A stretch of DNA of 5,980 nt from BM524 sp041554435 (GTDB lineage Bacteria; Bacteroidota; Bacteroidia; Bacteroidales; F082): the NCBI GenBank assembly GCA_041554435.1, contig JBFFLX010000200.1, positions 1-5,980 of the forward strand. Reading direction: 5' to 3'. The position numbers and the translations under genes were made by a program. The notes under the pieces are model-generated. The model saw only the letters and a program-made list of their open reading frames with translations. It was not told the origin of the DNA and did not search any database. Shown here in pieces: positions 5,757 to 5,980 of the stretch. Position 1 is the stretch's first letter. Each line of letters begins with the position of its first letter.

Positions 5757-5980
5757 ATGGATAACAATAACCAAAACATAATCATTTATAATACGGCCGA
5801 CGGTAAATCATCGGTTGCGCTATATGCGAAAGACGGCAATATATGGATGAATCAAAACCAATTGGCTGAACTTTTTGCCACCCCTATACCCAATATTAGC
5901 ATGCACATATCAAATATACTGAAAGAAAGGGAGTTAGAGCAGATTTCAGTTATTAAGAATTACTTAACAACTGCCTCTGA
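5757..5980 (+). CDS. rhuM: RhuM-family protein, N-terminal part (cut by window end)
   Basis: Only the first 74 codons are present and the frame is open at the right edge. The protein begins MDNNNQNIIIYNTADGKSSV and continues with the segment typical of RhuM proteins. Visible are WMNQNQLAELF (30-40), which reads like a helix-turn-helix, NISMHISNILKE (46-57), then SVIKNYLTTAS (64-74). Family members are usually around 300 residues or more. RhuM was named from a Salmonella pathogenicity island, and relatives occur in many accessory and phage-linked regions. The molecular role is unclear, though the N-terminal region suggests DNA binding. The start is secure because an in-frame TAA lies at 5748-5750. 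There is no Shine-Dalgarno sequence. The gene is divergent from purH and preceded by about 340 bases of non-coding, repeat-bearing DNA. Whether it is intact beyond the window cannot be seen. Confidence 0.85.
   Translation, partial: MDNNNQNIIIYNTADGKSSVALYAKDGNIWMNQNQLAELFATPIPNISMHISNILKERELEQISVIKNYLTTAS

Noticed and set aside
5744..5764. Six-codon open frame (MIKNNG) overlapping the RhuM start
   Set aside because: It is too short to support as a leader peptide and has no ribosome binding site or visible regulatory codons.

Overview
The window looks like a chromosomal piece of a Bacteroidota (Bacteroidetes) genome. The DNA is AT-rich and the genes lack Shine-Dalgarno sequences. The purH-mreB-mreC-mreD order is the one familiar from that phylum. 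A lipoprotein with an N-terminal DUF4369-like region and a C-terminal thioredoxin domain is also typical, and two candidate promoter boxes fit the Bacteroidetes TAnnTTTG pattern. I cannot fix the order or genus from sequence alone.

From left to right: bases 1-266 hold no gene. They carry four consecutive GC-rich palindromes (about 22-162) and a convincing rho-independent terminator (212-245) that ends the minus-strand operon. Bases 267-5415 are five tightly packed minus-strand genes. In transcription order these are purH (5415-3898), mreB (3788-2766), mreC (2747-1932), mreD (overlapping mreC) and a TlpA/thioredoxin-like lipoprotein (1403-267). Bases 5416-5756 are a divergent intergenic region with a 21-bp AT palindrome, a possible plus-strand promoter and a strong 14-bp inverted repeat able to form alternative hairpins. 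From 5757 a plus-strand gene of the RhuM family starts and runs off the right edge.

The core operon links the last two steps of IMP synthesis (PurH) with the MreBCD scaffold that guides lateral cell-wall synthesis in rod-shaped cells. In many Bacteroidetes mreD is followed by the PBP2 (mrdA) and rodA genes. Here it is followed by the thioredoxin-like lipoprotein and then a terminator, so the wall synthase genes must lie elsewhere. The RhuM gene is accessory in character and often sits in variable or phage-derived regions, so the right edge may be a core/accessory boundary.

I found no clear undescribed multi-gene system. The parts most worth a second look are the structured intergenic region in front of the RhuM gene and the palindrome cluster at the left edge.
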